Assembly: GCF_014207905.1 (NCBI RefSeq)
Contig: NZ_JACHLB010000001.1
Location: 434,001-498,000 of the forward strand
DNA length: 64,000 bases
Direction of reading: 5' to 3'
From: Flavobacterium notoginsengisoli
GTDB lineage: Bacteria > Bacteroidota > Bacteroidia > Flavobacteriales > Flavobacteriaceae
Part shown: positions 50,900-59,563 of the stretch, piece by piece
Layout: each line of letters opens with the position of its first letter
Numbering within the stretch: position 1 is the stretch's first letter
Notes under the pieces: model-generated
What the model was told of the DNA's origin: nothing
What the model saw: the letters and a program-made list of their open reading frames with translations, nothing else
The model's database searches: none
Program-made: the position numbers and the translations under genes

Positions 50900-50927
50900 T
50901 CTAAAATCTAAAATCTAAAATCTAAAA
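50900..50927. repeat. 7-bp tandem array in the hemB leader
   Basis: TCTAAAA four times in perfect tandem, ending 4 bp before the hemB ATG. The same unit recurs at 63117-63151. Confidence 0.8.
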
Positions 50928-50931
50928 TTAT

Positions 50932-51927
50932 ATGTTCCCATTACAAAGAGGCAGAAGATTAAGAGTAAATGAATCCATTCGTTCTTTAGTTCGTGAAACC
51001 AGTTTAAGTCCATCGGATTTTATGTTTCCAATGTTTATCGCTGAAGGAGAAAATGTAAAAGTCGAAATTCCGTCAATGCCGGGAATTTTCAGAAGATCTA
51101 TAGATTTAACGGTTGAAGAAGTAAAAGAACTTTATGATTTAGGAATTCGCGCCGTAAATATTTATGTAAAAGTGAGCGAAAACCTAAAAGACAATACAGG
51201 AAAAGAAGCTTGGAATTCTAACGGATTAATGCAGCAAGCTATTCGTGCTATAAAAGCCGCTTGTCCAGAAATGATCGTAATGCCAGATGTAGCATTAGAC
51301 CCGTATTCTATTTACGGTCACGACGGAATTATAACAAATGGTGATGTAGAAAACGACAGCACAGTTGATGCTTTAGTAAAAATGGCCGTTTCGCACGCAG
51401 AAGCTGGTGCCGATTTTGTTGCGCCAAGCGATATGATGGACGGACGCGTTTTACGTCTTCGCGAAGGTTTAGATGCGGCAGGATTTCAGAATGTTGGAAT
51501 TATGAGTTATTCTGCTAAATATGCTTCTGCTTTTTATGGCCCTTTTAGAGATGCTTTAGATTCTGCTCCAAGAGAAGCTGATGTTGTTGTTCCAAAAGAC
51601 AAAAAAACATACCAAATGGATTATGCTAATCGCATCGAAGCGATTAAAGAAGCTTTGTCGGATGTAGAAGAAGGTGCAGACATGGTGATGGTAAAACCAG
51701 GAATTGCTTATTTGGATATTGTTCGCGAAATAAAAAATACTGTACATGTTCCTGTTACTGTTTATCAGGTTTCTGGAGAATACGCCATGATTAAAGCAGC
51801 ATCTGAAAGAGGCTGGTTAGACCACGATAAAATTATGATGGAACAATTAATGTGCATCAAACGTTCGGGTGCTAACCTTATTTCAACATATTTTGCGAAA
51901 GAGGCTGCAATCTTTTTAAATAAGTAA
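50932..51927 (+). CDS. hemB: Porphobilinogen synthase (delta-aminolevulinate dehydratase), Mg-type
   Basis: A 331-residue enzyme condensing two aminolevulinates into porphobilinogen. The two Schiff-base Lys are in SYSAKYASAFYGPFR and MVMVKPGIAYLDIVR. The metal loop reads DVALDPYSIYGHDG, with Ala and Asp where zinc enzymes have three Cys, so it should be the Mg2+/K+ type and not need zinc. It completes the heme genes of the window, 5 kb from hemF. It is probably co-transcribed with the two following genes, the second a cytochrome c. Confidence 0.96.
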   Translation: MFPLQRGRRLRVNESIRSLVRETSLSPSDFMFPMFIAEGENVKVEIPSMPGIFRRSIDLTVEEVKELYDLGIRAVNIYVKVSENLKDNTGKEAWNSNGLMQQAIRAIKAACPEMIVMPDVALDPYSIYGHDGIITNGDVENDSTVDALVKMAVSHAEAGADFVAPSDMMDGRVLRLREGLDAAGFQNVGIMSYSAKYASAFYGPFRDALDSAPREADVVVPKDKKTYQMDYANRIEAIKEALSDVEEGADMVMVKPGIAYLDIVREIKNTVHVPVTVYQVSGEYAMIKAASERGWLDHDKIMMEQLMCIKRSGANLISTYFAKEAAIFLNK

Positions 51928-51979
51928 TTAATTACAAAAAAAACATATATTTTAGCGCCACAAATCTAAACTAGAATAT

Positions 51980-52894
51980 ATGAAAAATCTATTACTTTCT
52001 TTTATGATGCTTACTGGCTTAACCTCAGTAGCACAAGACATTAAATTTAAAAAAGACAAAATCAGCATTGATGGAACCGAGGTTGCCATTCTGGACAAAG
52101 TAAAAGTAAATTACAAAATCTTATCTCTAGACAGCAGACCTATCTTTTCTATAGAAAGAAAAAGTGCTTTGATGGCAGACGGATCAACATTTTATTGGTC
52201 AGTTCTTACTGATTTAAGTAATAATAAAACAAATGAAGTAGTTGATTACGGTAAAGATCAAGGTTTAAGTTTTCAAAAAACGATTGTTGCCAGTGTTTGT
52301 AATGACAAATACAAATTTATCAGTTCGGCAGGAATCGATGAAAAAGGAGTTTTAGAATTTATAAACGGAACTCCAACCGACATTGAGAAAGTAATTGCAG
52401 ATGCCAATCAAAAAACAGTTGATCAGTTAAAAACTGAAATGGATGCTATGGCAGCTTTAAAAATAAAAGTAACAGACGGAGTTATTTACCAAAAACAGGA
52501 CGTTTTAAAAGAAAACGGTGTGGTGCAAGATTACGTGAAAATTGGAAGCGTAGTAAAACAAAACATTACATTTATGGCAAACTGGCCTCCTAGTTTAGTT
52601 TACATGGTAAATTCTGTATTTACAACTGTAGATAACAACAACAGAGAGCAAGTAAGAGTTAGAGAAATTGGTGGTTGGTATGCTACTAAAACAGGTTATG
52701 CTAATCCGAAAACGGGTAAAAATATTAAAGACGAGATTATTACTGCAGACAATAAATATTTCCCTTTAAAAGGAACACTTACTGATACTGAAAAAATTAA
52801 TCTTTCTTTTTCTAAAGGAGATAAAGATTTACTTGAAAAACAAATTGTAGCAAAATTACTTTACAATGGCTACAAATTTGAAGCAATGAAATAA
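51980..52894 (+). CDS. Uncharacterised secreted protein
   Basis: A 304-residue exported protein with signal peptide NLLLSFMMLTGLTSVAQ. The mature part has strands (KFKKDKISIDGTEVAILDKVKVNYKI), a central coiled-coil-like helix (VIADANQKTVDQLKTEMDAM) and a charged C-terminus. No family recognised. It lies 52 bp after hemB and 9 bp before a cytochrome c gene, so it probably shares their operon. Function unknown. Confidence 0.72.
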   Translation: MKNLLLSFMMLTGLTSVAQDIKFKKDKISIDGTEVAILDKVKVNYKILSLDSRPIFSIERKSALMADGSTFYWSVLTDLSNNKTNEVVDYGKDQGLSFQKTIVASVCNDKYKFISSAGIDEKGVLEFINGTPTDIEKVIADANQKTVDQLKTEMDAMAALKIKVTDGVIYQKQDVLKENGVVQDYVKIGSVVKQNITFMANWPPSLVYMVNSVFTTVDNNNREQVRVREIGGWYATKTGYANPKTGKNIKDEIITADNKYFPLKGTLTDTEKINLSFSKGDKDLLEKQIVAKLLYNGYKFEAMK

Positions 52895-52903
52895 TATTAA
52901 AAT

Positions 52904-53302
52904 ATGAATAAAGCAGTATTTTTAGCTGCTGTTTTAGCTTTTGCCTCTTGTAAAAAAGAGAGTTCTGAAAAAACAGACCAAACAAACGAAACCTATTCTG
53001 AAGGAGAATCGGCGAAAGCCAAAACACCAGAAGAATTAGGAAAAGAACTTTTTGAAGGAACAGGAAATTGCTTTGCATGCCATCAGCCAGATCAAAAAGT
53101 GATTGGTCCAAGTATTAAAGAAATTGCCAAAATCTATAAAGACAAAAATGGCAATATCGTTACTTTCTTAAAAGGAAATGCAGAACCAATTGTCGATCCG
53201 AGTCAGTTTGCGGTTATGAAGACCAATTTTGCAATCACTCAGGCAATGTCTGATGAAGAACTTAAAGCTATTGAAACTTATATCAACAGTCATCTAAAAT
53301 AA
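52904..53302 (+). CDS. Cytochrome c class I lipoprotein
   Basis: A 132-residue monoheme cytochrome c for periplasmic electron transfer. The lipoprotein signal ends at LAFASC (Cys about residue 16), followed by a Glu/Lys/Thr-rich linker. The heme site is CFACH (about residues 57-61); the Met of FAVMKTNF is the likely sixth ligand. The usual end YINSHLK is present. The link with hemB, a heme synthesis gene in the same direction, is functionally sensible. Confidence 0.9.
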   Translation: MNKAVFLAAVLAFASCKKESSEKTDQTNETYSEGESAKAKTPEELGKELFEGTGNCFACHQPDQKVIGPSIKEIAKIYKDKNGNIVTFLKGNAEPIVDPSQFAVMKTNFAITQAMSDEELKAIETYINSHLK

Positions 53303-53322
53303 TTAACTTTTTTTACAATATT

Positions 53323-53353
53323 AAGAGCTGTCTCAACAATTGAGACAGCTCTT
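53323..53353 (+). terminator. Terminator after the cytochrome c gene
   Basis: 14-bp stem AAGAGCTGTCTCAA / TTGAGACAGCTCTT with a 3-base loop, followed by TTTG. Confidence 0.88.
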
Positions 53354-53392
53354 TTTGTTTTAATGAATTATTAATTCTATATCAGAATTATC

Positions 53393-53568
53393 ATTCCGTA
53401 GGAATGTTTGATCGGTAGAAAAAAATGTTGACACGCCGTATTTACGTTCCATAGGAACGTTTGAAAATTATATCCTCAAAATACAAAACCACAATCAAAC
53501 GTTCCTACGGAACGTAAAACATCAAATCAATATAATTTTTTCTACCGATCAGATGTTCCTACGGAACA
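53393..53568. repeat. Nested palindromic element, family A, copy 2
   Basis: A 176-bp relative of the element at 18151-18328: ATTCCGTAGGAAT, GATCGGTAGAAAAAA (53410-53424), ACGTTCCATAGGAACGT, then ACGTTCCTACGGAACGT, TTTTTTCTACCGATC (53536-53550), GTTCCTACGGAAC. The outer arms differ from copy 1 at two places, each compensated on the other arm. It sits between two terminators of convergent genes. No gene is seen in this 330-bp gap. Confidence 0.85.
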
Positions 53569-53582
53569 GATTACATTGCAAC

Positions 53583-53616
53583 AAAAAAGCTGTTTCAAAA
53601 TTGAAACAGCTTTTTT
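53583..53616 (-). terminator. Terminator of the leftward M13 peptidase gene
   Basis: Stem AAAAAAGCTGTTTCAA (53583-53598) and TTGAAACAGCTTTTTT (53601-53616), 2-base gap; 16 bp beyond the peptidase stop codon. Confidence 0.88.
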
Positions 53617-53632
53617 TATAATTCATTAAAAA

Positions 53633-55693
53633 TTACCAAATTTTAACCCTTTTTTCTGGTTCTAAATACATAGGATCTCCTTTTTTGATTCCGAAAGCCT
53701 CATAAAAAGAATCTAAGTTTTTAATTGGCACAACCGCTCTGTACATTCCTGGAGAGTGCGGATCTGTCTTAACTTGACTTTTAATTGCTTCATCACGAGA
53801 TTTTGTTCTCCAAACAGTAGCCCAAGAAATGAAGAAACGCTGTTCTGGAGTAAATCCGTCGATTAGACCTGGATTTCCGTGTTTTTTCAAATACAACTGT
53901 AAACCATCGTAAGCAGCATTGGTACCACCTAAATCTCCGATGTTTTCACCTAATGTAAATTTACCATCCACATGAATTCCAGGAAGTGGCTCTAAAGCGC
54001 TATATTGAGCAGCAAGTTCACCTCCAAGAGCAGTAAATTGTTTTAAATCTTCAGGAGTCCACCAGTCAACTAAGTTTCCGTCAGCATTGTAACGTGCTCC
54101 AGAATCGTCAAAACCGTGAGAGATTTCGTGACCGATTACAGCTCCGATTCCACCATAATTTACAGCTTCATCAGCTTGATAATTGTAGAAAGGTGGCTGT
54201 AAAATTGCAGCTGGGAATACAATTTCGTTATAAGAAGGATTGAAATAAGCGTTTACCGTTTGCGGAGACATTCCCCACTCCGTTTTGTCAACTGGTTTAC
54301 CTAATTTTGCCAAGTTTTCTGAGTAAGCCCATTTTGATAAGTTTTTCATGTTATCAAAATAAGTACCGCCTTCGTTTACATTTTTAAGTTCTAGTTTAGA
54401 ATAGTCTTTCCATTTATCAGGATATCCAATCTTAACAGTCAATTTATTTAGTTTTTCAATCGCTTTAGCTTTAGTTTCTTTAGACATCCAAGGCAAAGCG
54501 TTGATTCTGTTTTCGTAAGCCAGCATTACATTCGCAATCATGTCTTTTGCTTTTGCTTTTGCTTCAGCAGGAAATAATTTTTCTACATATAATTTTCCTA
54601 AAGCTTCTCCCGTTGCTCCATTAATTACTTGTAAAGCTACTTCTTCACGAGGACGTTGTTTTAAAGCTCCAGTTAATGTTTTTCCGTAGAAATCAAAATT
54701 AGCATTTTCAATATCTGTCGTTAAAGTTGAAGCAGTTTTGTTTAACAATGACCATTTCAAATACTCTTTCCAAGCTTCTACTTTCTTTTCTGTAAAAGTC
54801 TTTTCTAAAGCGATCATATAACGAGGTTGAGCAACATTTACAGTATCTAATTTTGCCATTCCGATTCCAGCGAAATATTTCTCCCATTGAATAGATGGCG
54901 TATTTTTTTTCAAATCAGCAACAGCCGTTGGGTTGTATTGTTTTCTTCTGTCTCTTCTTTCTACACGATCTAATCTTGGTGCAGACATTTCAACTTCTAA
55001 AGCTAAAATTTGTTTAGCACTTTCTTTTGCTTTTGCTGGAGATTCTCCAATATATTGCAACATTCTAGCAACGTGAACTTCATATTTTTCACGTTTTTCT
55101 TTAGAATCTTTATCGTCTGAATTGTAATAATCTTTATCAGACAAACCTAATCCTCCTGGACTTAATGTTACCGAATTTTTATTACTGTTTTTAGCATCAG
55201 CGCCAACGTAAACTCCGAAGAAACCAGATCCTCCTGCAAGCTGCATTTCAGTAATATAGTTTTGAAGATCTGCTACATTTTTAATTGCGTCAATTTTCTT
55301 CAAATAAGGCTGAAGTGGCGTAACGCCTCTTTTGTTTCTTCCAACAGTATCTAAAATAGTGTTGAATAAAGCAATTGCTTTACCCTGATCAGTGTTTGAT
55401 TTGTACTTTGGATCTTTTGAGGCTGCTTTTAAAATAGCAAGTGCATCGTTATCTGTCTTTTGACGAAGTTCATTAAAACTTCCCCAAGAATTACGGTCAC
55501 TTGGAATTTCTGTTTTATCTAACCAGGCACCGTTTACATAACGGAAAAAATCCTGACTTGCACTAACTTTAGGATCCATGTTGGAAACATTAATTCCCGG
55601 TTCCTTTGGCTTTGCATTTTGTGCCTGTACTGCTGTTAACGAGAACATTGCAGAAACCACACAAAACATAGGTTTAGAAAGCTTTTTAATCAT
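53633..55693 (-). CDS. M13-family zinc metallopeptidase (neprilysin/PepO type), copy 1
   Basis: A 686-residue exported peptidase that cleaves short peptides. The signal region is MFCVVSAMFSLTAVQAQ. The N-terminal M13 domain begins QDFFRYVNGAWLDKTEIPSDR; the zinc motif is GHEISHGFDD (HExxH) with the third ligand Glu in GENIGDLGG; NAYFNPSYNEIVFPAAILQPPFY precedes it; the end is KRVKIW, as in the family. It is the second of a tandem pair with 55857-57914, clearly a duplication. Each gene has its own promoter and a terminator lies between. Confidence 0.95.
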   Translation of the reverse strand: MIKKLSKPMFCVVSAMFSLTAVQAQNAKPKEPGINVSNMDPKVSASQDFFRYVNGAWLDKTEIPSDRNSWGSFNELRQKTDNDALAILKAASKDPKYKSNTDQGKAIALFNTILDTVGRNKRGVTPLQPYLKKIDAIKNVADLQNYITEMQLAGGSGFFGVYVGADAKNSNKNSVTLSPGGLGLSDKDYYNSDDKDSKEKREKYEVHVARMLQYIGESPAKAKESAKQILALEVEMSAPRLDRVERRDRRKQYNPTAVADLKKNTPSIQWEKYFAGIGMAKLDTVNVAQPRYMIALEKTFTEKKVEAWKEYLKWSLLNKTASTLTTDIENANFDFYGKTLTGALKQRPREEVALQVINGATGEALGKLYVEKLFPAEAKAKAKDMIANVMLAYENRINALPWMSKETKAKAIEKLNKLTVKIGYPDKWKDYSKLELKNVNEGGTYFDNMKNLSKWAYSENLAKLGKPVDKTEWGMSPQTVNAYFNPSYNEIVFPAAILQPPFYNYQADEAVNYGGIGAVIGHEISHGFDDSGARYNADGNLVDWWTPEDLKQFTALGGELAAQYSALEPLPGIHVDGKFTLGENIGDLGGTNAAYDGLQLYLKKHGNPGLIDGFTPEQRFFISWATVWRTKSRDEAIKSQVKTDPHSPGMYRAVVPIKNLDSFYEAFGIKKGDPMYLEPEKRVKIW

Positions 55694-55719
55694 TTTTATT
55701 TAGTGTTTTAGTATATTTA

Positions 55720-55727
55720 CAAACATA
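55720..55727 (-). promoter_or_regulatory. -7 promoter element of M13 peptidase copy 1
   Basis: TATGTTTG on the minus strand, 26 bp upstream of the ATG. The surrounding AATAATAACAATATGTTTG is the same at 57941-57959 in front of copy 2, so the promoter was duplicated with the gene. Confidence 0.6.
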
Positions 55728-55812
55728 TTGTTATTATTTCTAACTCTGTGTTAAAATTTTCGAATAATTAACCTAAAAATATATTTGACGGTTTTTGTAA
55801 TGTATTCAAATA

Positions 55813-55843
55813 AAAAAACGGCACTATTTTAGCGCCGTTTTTT
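55813..55843 (-). terminator. Terminator between the two M13 peptidase genes
   Basis: Stem AAAAAACGGC (55813-55822) and GCCGTTTTTT (55834-55843), 11-base loop, 14 bp beyond the copy 2 stop codon. Confidence 0.88.
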
Positions 55844-55856
55844 ATTTATTATTTGA

Positions 55857-57914
55857 TTACCAGATTTTAACTCGTTTTTCTGGTTCAACATACATTTTGT
55901 CTCCTTTTTTAATGTTGAAAGCATTGTAGAAAGCATCAACATTCTGAATTGGCACATAAGCTCTGTACATTCCTGGAGAGTGTGGATCTGTTTTTACTTG
56001 ATTTTTGATTGCCTCATCTCTAGTTTTTGTTCTCCAAACTGTAGCCCAAGAAATAAAGAAACGCTGTTCTGGAGTAAATCCGTCAATTAAACCTGGATTT
56101 CCTTTTTCTTTCAAGTATAATTGAAGACCGTCGTAAGCAGCATTAATTCCACCTAAATCTCCAATGTTTTCACCTAAAGTAAAATTACCATCAACGTGTA
56201 CGCCTGGCAATGGCTCAAGTGCACTGTATTGATTTGCTAAAGCAGTTCCTAAAGCTGTAAATTGTTTTAAGTCTTCTTCTGTCCACCAGTCAACTAAATT
56301 TCCGTCAGCATTGTAACGTGCACCAGAATCATCAAAACCGTGAGAGATTTCGTGTCCGATTACAGCTCCGATTCCACCATAATTAACCGCTTCATCGGCT
56401 TGATAATTATAGAAAGGTGGTTGTAAAATTGCCGCTGGGAATACAATTTCGTTGTAAGATGGATTGTAATAAGCGTTTACAGTTTGTGGAGACATATGCC
56501 ATTCTGTTTTATCAACTGGTTTAGGCAATTTATCTACACTTTTCTTAAAGTTCCATTTTGCTAAGTTTTTCATATTATCAAAATAGTTTCCTCCCTCAGC
56601 AATACTTTTAATTTCAAGAGCAGAATAATCTTTCCATTTATCAGGATATCCAACTTTGATCGTAATTTTATTTAGCTTTTCGATTGCTTTTGCCTTTGTA
56701 TCTTTAGACATCCAAGTTAAATTGTTAATACGATTTTGGTAAGCCGTAATAACATTATGAATCATATCTAGAGCTTTAGCTTTAGCTTCAGCTGGAAAAA
56801 CTTTCTCCACATAAAGCTTTCCAAGAGCTTCACCAACTGTTCCGTTAACTAGATTTAATGCTCTTTCTTCAGCAGGAAGCTGCTTAATTGCTCCTCTTAA
56901 TGTTTTGCTGTAAAAATCGAAATTAGCTTGGTCAATTTCTGTAGTCAATTGGCTAGCTGCACCGTTTAGAAGATCCCATTTTAGGTATTCTTTCCATTGA
57001 GCTACTTTATTTTCTTTAAAAACAGTTTCTAAAGCGGTCATGTATTTAGGCTCAGAAACAATTACCGTTTCTAATTTCGTAATTCCCAAACCTGCAAAAT
57101 ATTCATTCCATTTAATTGCTGGAGTCAATTTCTGAATTTCAGCAATTGTCATCGGATTGTATTGCAAACGGCTATCTCTTCTTTCAACTCTGTTTAATCT
57201 TGGTTTAGACAATTCTGTTTCTAAAGCCAAAATTTCAGCAGCGCTTTGTTTTGCTTTTTCTGGAGATTCTCCAATAAACTGCATCATTCTTGCCACGTGC
57301 AATTCGTATTTAGCACGTTTTTCTTTAGAATCCTTATCATCTGAAGTATAATAATCTTTATCAGAAAGTCCAAGACTGCTTGGTGCTAGATTTACAGAGT
57401 TTATAGAACTGTTTTTATCGTCAGCGCCAATGTAAATTCCGAAAAATCCAGAACCACCTTCTTTTTCCATTTCCACTAAATATTTCTGAACATCAGCAAC
57501 ATTTTTAATAGCGTCAATTTTTTTCAGATAAGGCTTTAAAGGCTCAATTCCTCTTTTATTTCTTCCAACAGAATCTAAATAAGTATTAAATAAATTAACT
57601 GCTTTTCCCTGATCTGTATTCGATTTGTATTTTGGGTTTTTCGAAGCTTCTTTCAAAACCGCCATTACATCTTTATCTGTTCTTTTAATGAGTTCATTAA
57701 AACTTCCCCAAGTTGTTCTGTCGCTAGGAATTTCAGTTTTATCCAACCAAGTTCCATTTACATATTTAAAAAAGTCCTCACTCGGTTTTACTTTGGTATC
57801 CATATAAGATACATTGATACCTGGTTCTTTTGGAGCGTTTTGTGCGTGAACTGCTGTTAGCGAAAACATTGCAGATAAAACACCAAACACAGGTTTAGCA
57901 AATTGTTTTTTCAT
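55857..57914 (-). CDS. M13-family zinc metallopeptidase (neprilysin/PepO type), copy 2
   Basis: A 685-residue paralogue of the preceding gene, with the same architecture: signal peptide GVLSAMFSLTAVHAQ, M13 N-domain DFFKYVNGTWLDKTEIPSDR, zinc motif GHEISHGFDD, third ligand in GENIGDLGG and terminal KRVKIW. Differences are spread over the whole length, mostly conservative and densest in the N-terminal half, so both copies look functional. Such peptidases are exported to the periplasm or surface; substrates are unknown. Confidence 0.95.
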   Translation of the reverse strand: MKKQFAKPVFGVLSAMFSLTAVHAQNAPKEPGINVSYMDTKVKPSEDFFKYVNGTWLDKTEIPSDRTTWGSFNELIKRTDKDVMAVLKEASKNPKYKSNTDQGKAVNLFNTYLDSVGRNKRGIEPLKPYLKKIDAIKNVADVQKYLVEMEKEGGSGFFGIYIGADDKNSSINSVNLAPSSLGLSDKDYYTSDDKDSKEKRAKYELHVARMMQFIGESPEKAKQSAAEILALETELSKPRLNRVERRDSRLQYNPMTIAEIQKLTPAIKWNEYFAGLGITKLETVIVSEPKYMTALETVFKENKVAQWKEYLKWDLLNGAASQLTTEIDQANFDFYSKTLRGAIKQLPAEERALNLVNGTVGEALGKLYVEKVFPAEAKAKALDMIHNVITAYQNRINNLTWMSKDTKAKAIEKLNKITIKVGYPDKWKDYSALEIKSIAEGGNYFDNMKNLAKWNFKKSVDKLPKPVDKTEWHMSPQTVNAYYNPSYNEIVFPAAILQPPFYNYQADEAVNYGGIGAVIGHEISHGFDDSGARYNADGNLVDWWTEEDLKQFTALGTALANQYSALEPLPGVHVDGNFTLGENIGDLGGINAAYDGLQLYLKEKGNPGLIDGFTPEQRFFISWATVWRTKTRDEAIKNQVKTDPHSPGMYRAYVPIQNVDAFYNAFNIKKGDKMYVEPEKRVKIW

Positions 57915-57940
57915 AAAATTTTAGTGTTTAAGGGAAAATA

Positions 57941-57948
57941 CAAACATA
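57941..57948 (-). promoter_or_regulatory. -7 promoter element of M13 peptidase copy 2
   Basis: TATGTTTG on the minus strand, 26 bp upstream of the ATG, at the same distance as in copy 1. Confidence 0.6.
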
Positions 57949-58117
57949 TTGTTATTATCTTGAAATTTGTGTTAAAATTCTAACTGCAAAGTCAAAAAGA
58001 CGTGCAAATTTCACAATTAGAAGTTTAAAACTATATTATTAGACAATCTTTAGTTGTAAATGTTACAAAAGCCTGTTAAAAAAATAAGACAGTAAAGTTT
58101 TTAAAATCTGCTTTTTG

Positions 58118-58125
58118 TATTTTTG
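58118..58125 (+). promoter_or_regulatory. -7 promoter element of the SCO-family gene
   Basis: TATTTTTG, followed by CGCCA, 15 bp before the ATG at 58141. A TTG frame start at 58123 lies within it and is therefore rejected. Confidence 0.6.
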
Positions 58126-58140
58126 CGCCAAATTATTTTT

Positions 58141-58806
58141 ATGAAATCGCTTTTATACAGATACCGAAAATTCTTTATTGTTTTAATAGTATTTTCGGTT
58201 GTTACGATATCTCTGTTTTATACTGCATTAAAACCTAAAAAAACTTTACCAATCTACAATCCGGCAGATGTAAATCCTGAATTAGTAGATAGTACCATTC
58301 AATATAAAAGCAAATACCACACAATTGCCGATTTTTCATTTGTAAATCAAAATGGCGATACGATTACCCAGAAAAATTACGAAGGAAAAATCTATGTTGC
58401 CGATTTCTTTTTTACTACTTGCGGTTCTATTTGTCCAAAAATGTCAACAAATTTGGTTGAAGTTCAAAAAGCCGTTTTAAATAATCCGAAAGTAATGTTG
58501 CTTTCTCACACTGTTTTTCCAGAAGTTGACAGTGTTTCTGTTTTAAAAGCGTATGCTATAAAATATGGAGTTGTAGACAGCAAATGGAATTTGGTTACGG
58601 GAGATAAAAAAGACATCTACAAAATGGCGAGAAAATCATACTTGGCTGTAAAAATGGGAAGACCAGACCAGCTTTATGATATGGTTCATACCGAAAATTT
58701 TGTTTTGGTCGATCAAAAACGTCGCGTTAGAGGTTTTTATGACGGAACAAATAAAGAAGATATAAAACGTCTTTTAGAAGATATTGATTTTCTTTCTCAA
58801 GAGTAA
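58141..58806 (+). CDS. SCO1/SenC-family copper chaperone-like protein
   Basis: A 221-residue thioredoxin-fold protein anchored by one N-terminal helix (FFIVLIVFSVVTISLFYTAL). The copper site is intact: CGSICPKM (CxxxCP, about residues 100-104) and the distant His in VHTENFVLVD. SCO proteins load copper into the CuA site of cytochrome c oxidase or act as thiol reductases. No oxidase genes are adjacent, but heme and cytochrome c genes lie 5-8 kb away. Confidence 0.92.
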   Translation: MKSLLYRYRKFFIVLIVFSVVTISLFYTALKPKKTLPIYNPADVNPELVDSTIQYKSKYHTIADFSFVNQNGDTITQKNYEGKIYVADFFFTTCGSICPKMSTNLVEVQKAVLNNPKVMLLSHTVFPEVDSVSVLKAYAIKYGVVDSKWNLVTGDKKDIYKMARKSYLAVKMGRPDQLYDMVHTENFVLVDQKRRVRGFYDGTNKEDIKRLLEDIDFLSQE

Positions 58807-58993
58807 ATCTTTTACTTTTTTACTTTTCATAATTACAAAGAATCATTTTCTTTACTATTTGATTTAAAACACATTAAAAAAAATACTCAAGAATATTTTT
58901 CTATAATAGTGAGATTTTTTTTATAATTTTAGAATGTGATTTTCTTAGAAAAATTACGCGATGTGTTTAATAATTGTCTAAATATTTAAGATT

Positions 58994-59404
58994 ATGAAAT
59001 CGCTATTTCTATCCATTTTATTTTCATGTTTATTTATCAGTTGTGATCGCGAAGAAAACGCTATTAAAAACACCACAATTATGGGTACTTGGAAATTAAC
59101 TCAAGCAAAAATTAGCGATGGTGGAATTGACACAAAATGGCGAGGAGTAAAAAATGGTTACGAATACACTTTTAATACTGATAGCACTTTTACCTCAACA
59201 GAATTTTCAAGTTGTTCAACCGGTCGTTTTACAACTTCTGGTCGCATATTAGCATTGGATTATGATTGCGAAAACTTTAACACAGGACATGAAAATGATG
59301 AAGGCAAACAGACAAGATATTTTCGCATAGAAAACAAAACTCTTTTTCTTAATCCCTCCACTTGTATTGAAGAATGCACCTATAAATTAAAAAAAATCAA
59401 ATAG
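58994..59404 (+). CDS. Lipocalin-like lipoprotein
   Basis: A 136-residue lipoprotein (SILFSCLFISC, Cys about residue 17) with the pattern of small lipocalin-like domains of Bacteroidota: IMGTWKLTQAKISDGG, YEYTFNTDSTFTSTEFSSC and KTLFLNPSTCIEECTYKL. Four Cys in the mature part could form disulfides. A ligand is unknown. It stands alone between the SCO gene and feoA. Confidence 0.75.
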   Translation: MKSLFLSILFSCLFISCDREENAIKNTTIMGTWKLTQAKISDGGIDTKWRGVKNGYEYTFNTDSTFTSTEFSSCSTGRFTTSGRILALDYDCENFNTGHENDEGKQTRYFRIENKTLFLNPSTCIEECTYKLKKIK

Positions 59405-59530
59405 TTTTAAGGAGTAGTTATTTTTTCAATTAAGATTTTAAAACTCGAATTTTTTCGCTCAATCCCTTATTTTTAGAAACTTTTAGCATTTGTGTAAGCA
59501 ATAAATACCCGTATTTATATAATAATTACC

Positions 59531-59559
59531 TATTTTTGCAATCTAAATTCAATCTAAAT
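59531..59559 (+). promoter_or_regulatory. feoA promoter element with an 11-bp direct repeat
   Basis: -7 element TATTTTTG (59531-59538), then AATCTAAAT twice (59540-59548 and 59551-59559), starts 11 bp apart, about one helix turn, between the -7 element and the start codon. A repressor site is plausible but not shown. Confidence 0.45.
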
Positions 59560-59563
59560 AAGC

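Noticed and set aside
59461-59560. Classic Fur box in front of feoA
   Set aside because: No sequence close to the 19-bp GATAATnATTATC type was seen; only A/T-rich runs and a direct repeat are present.
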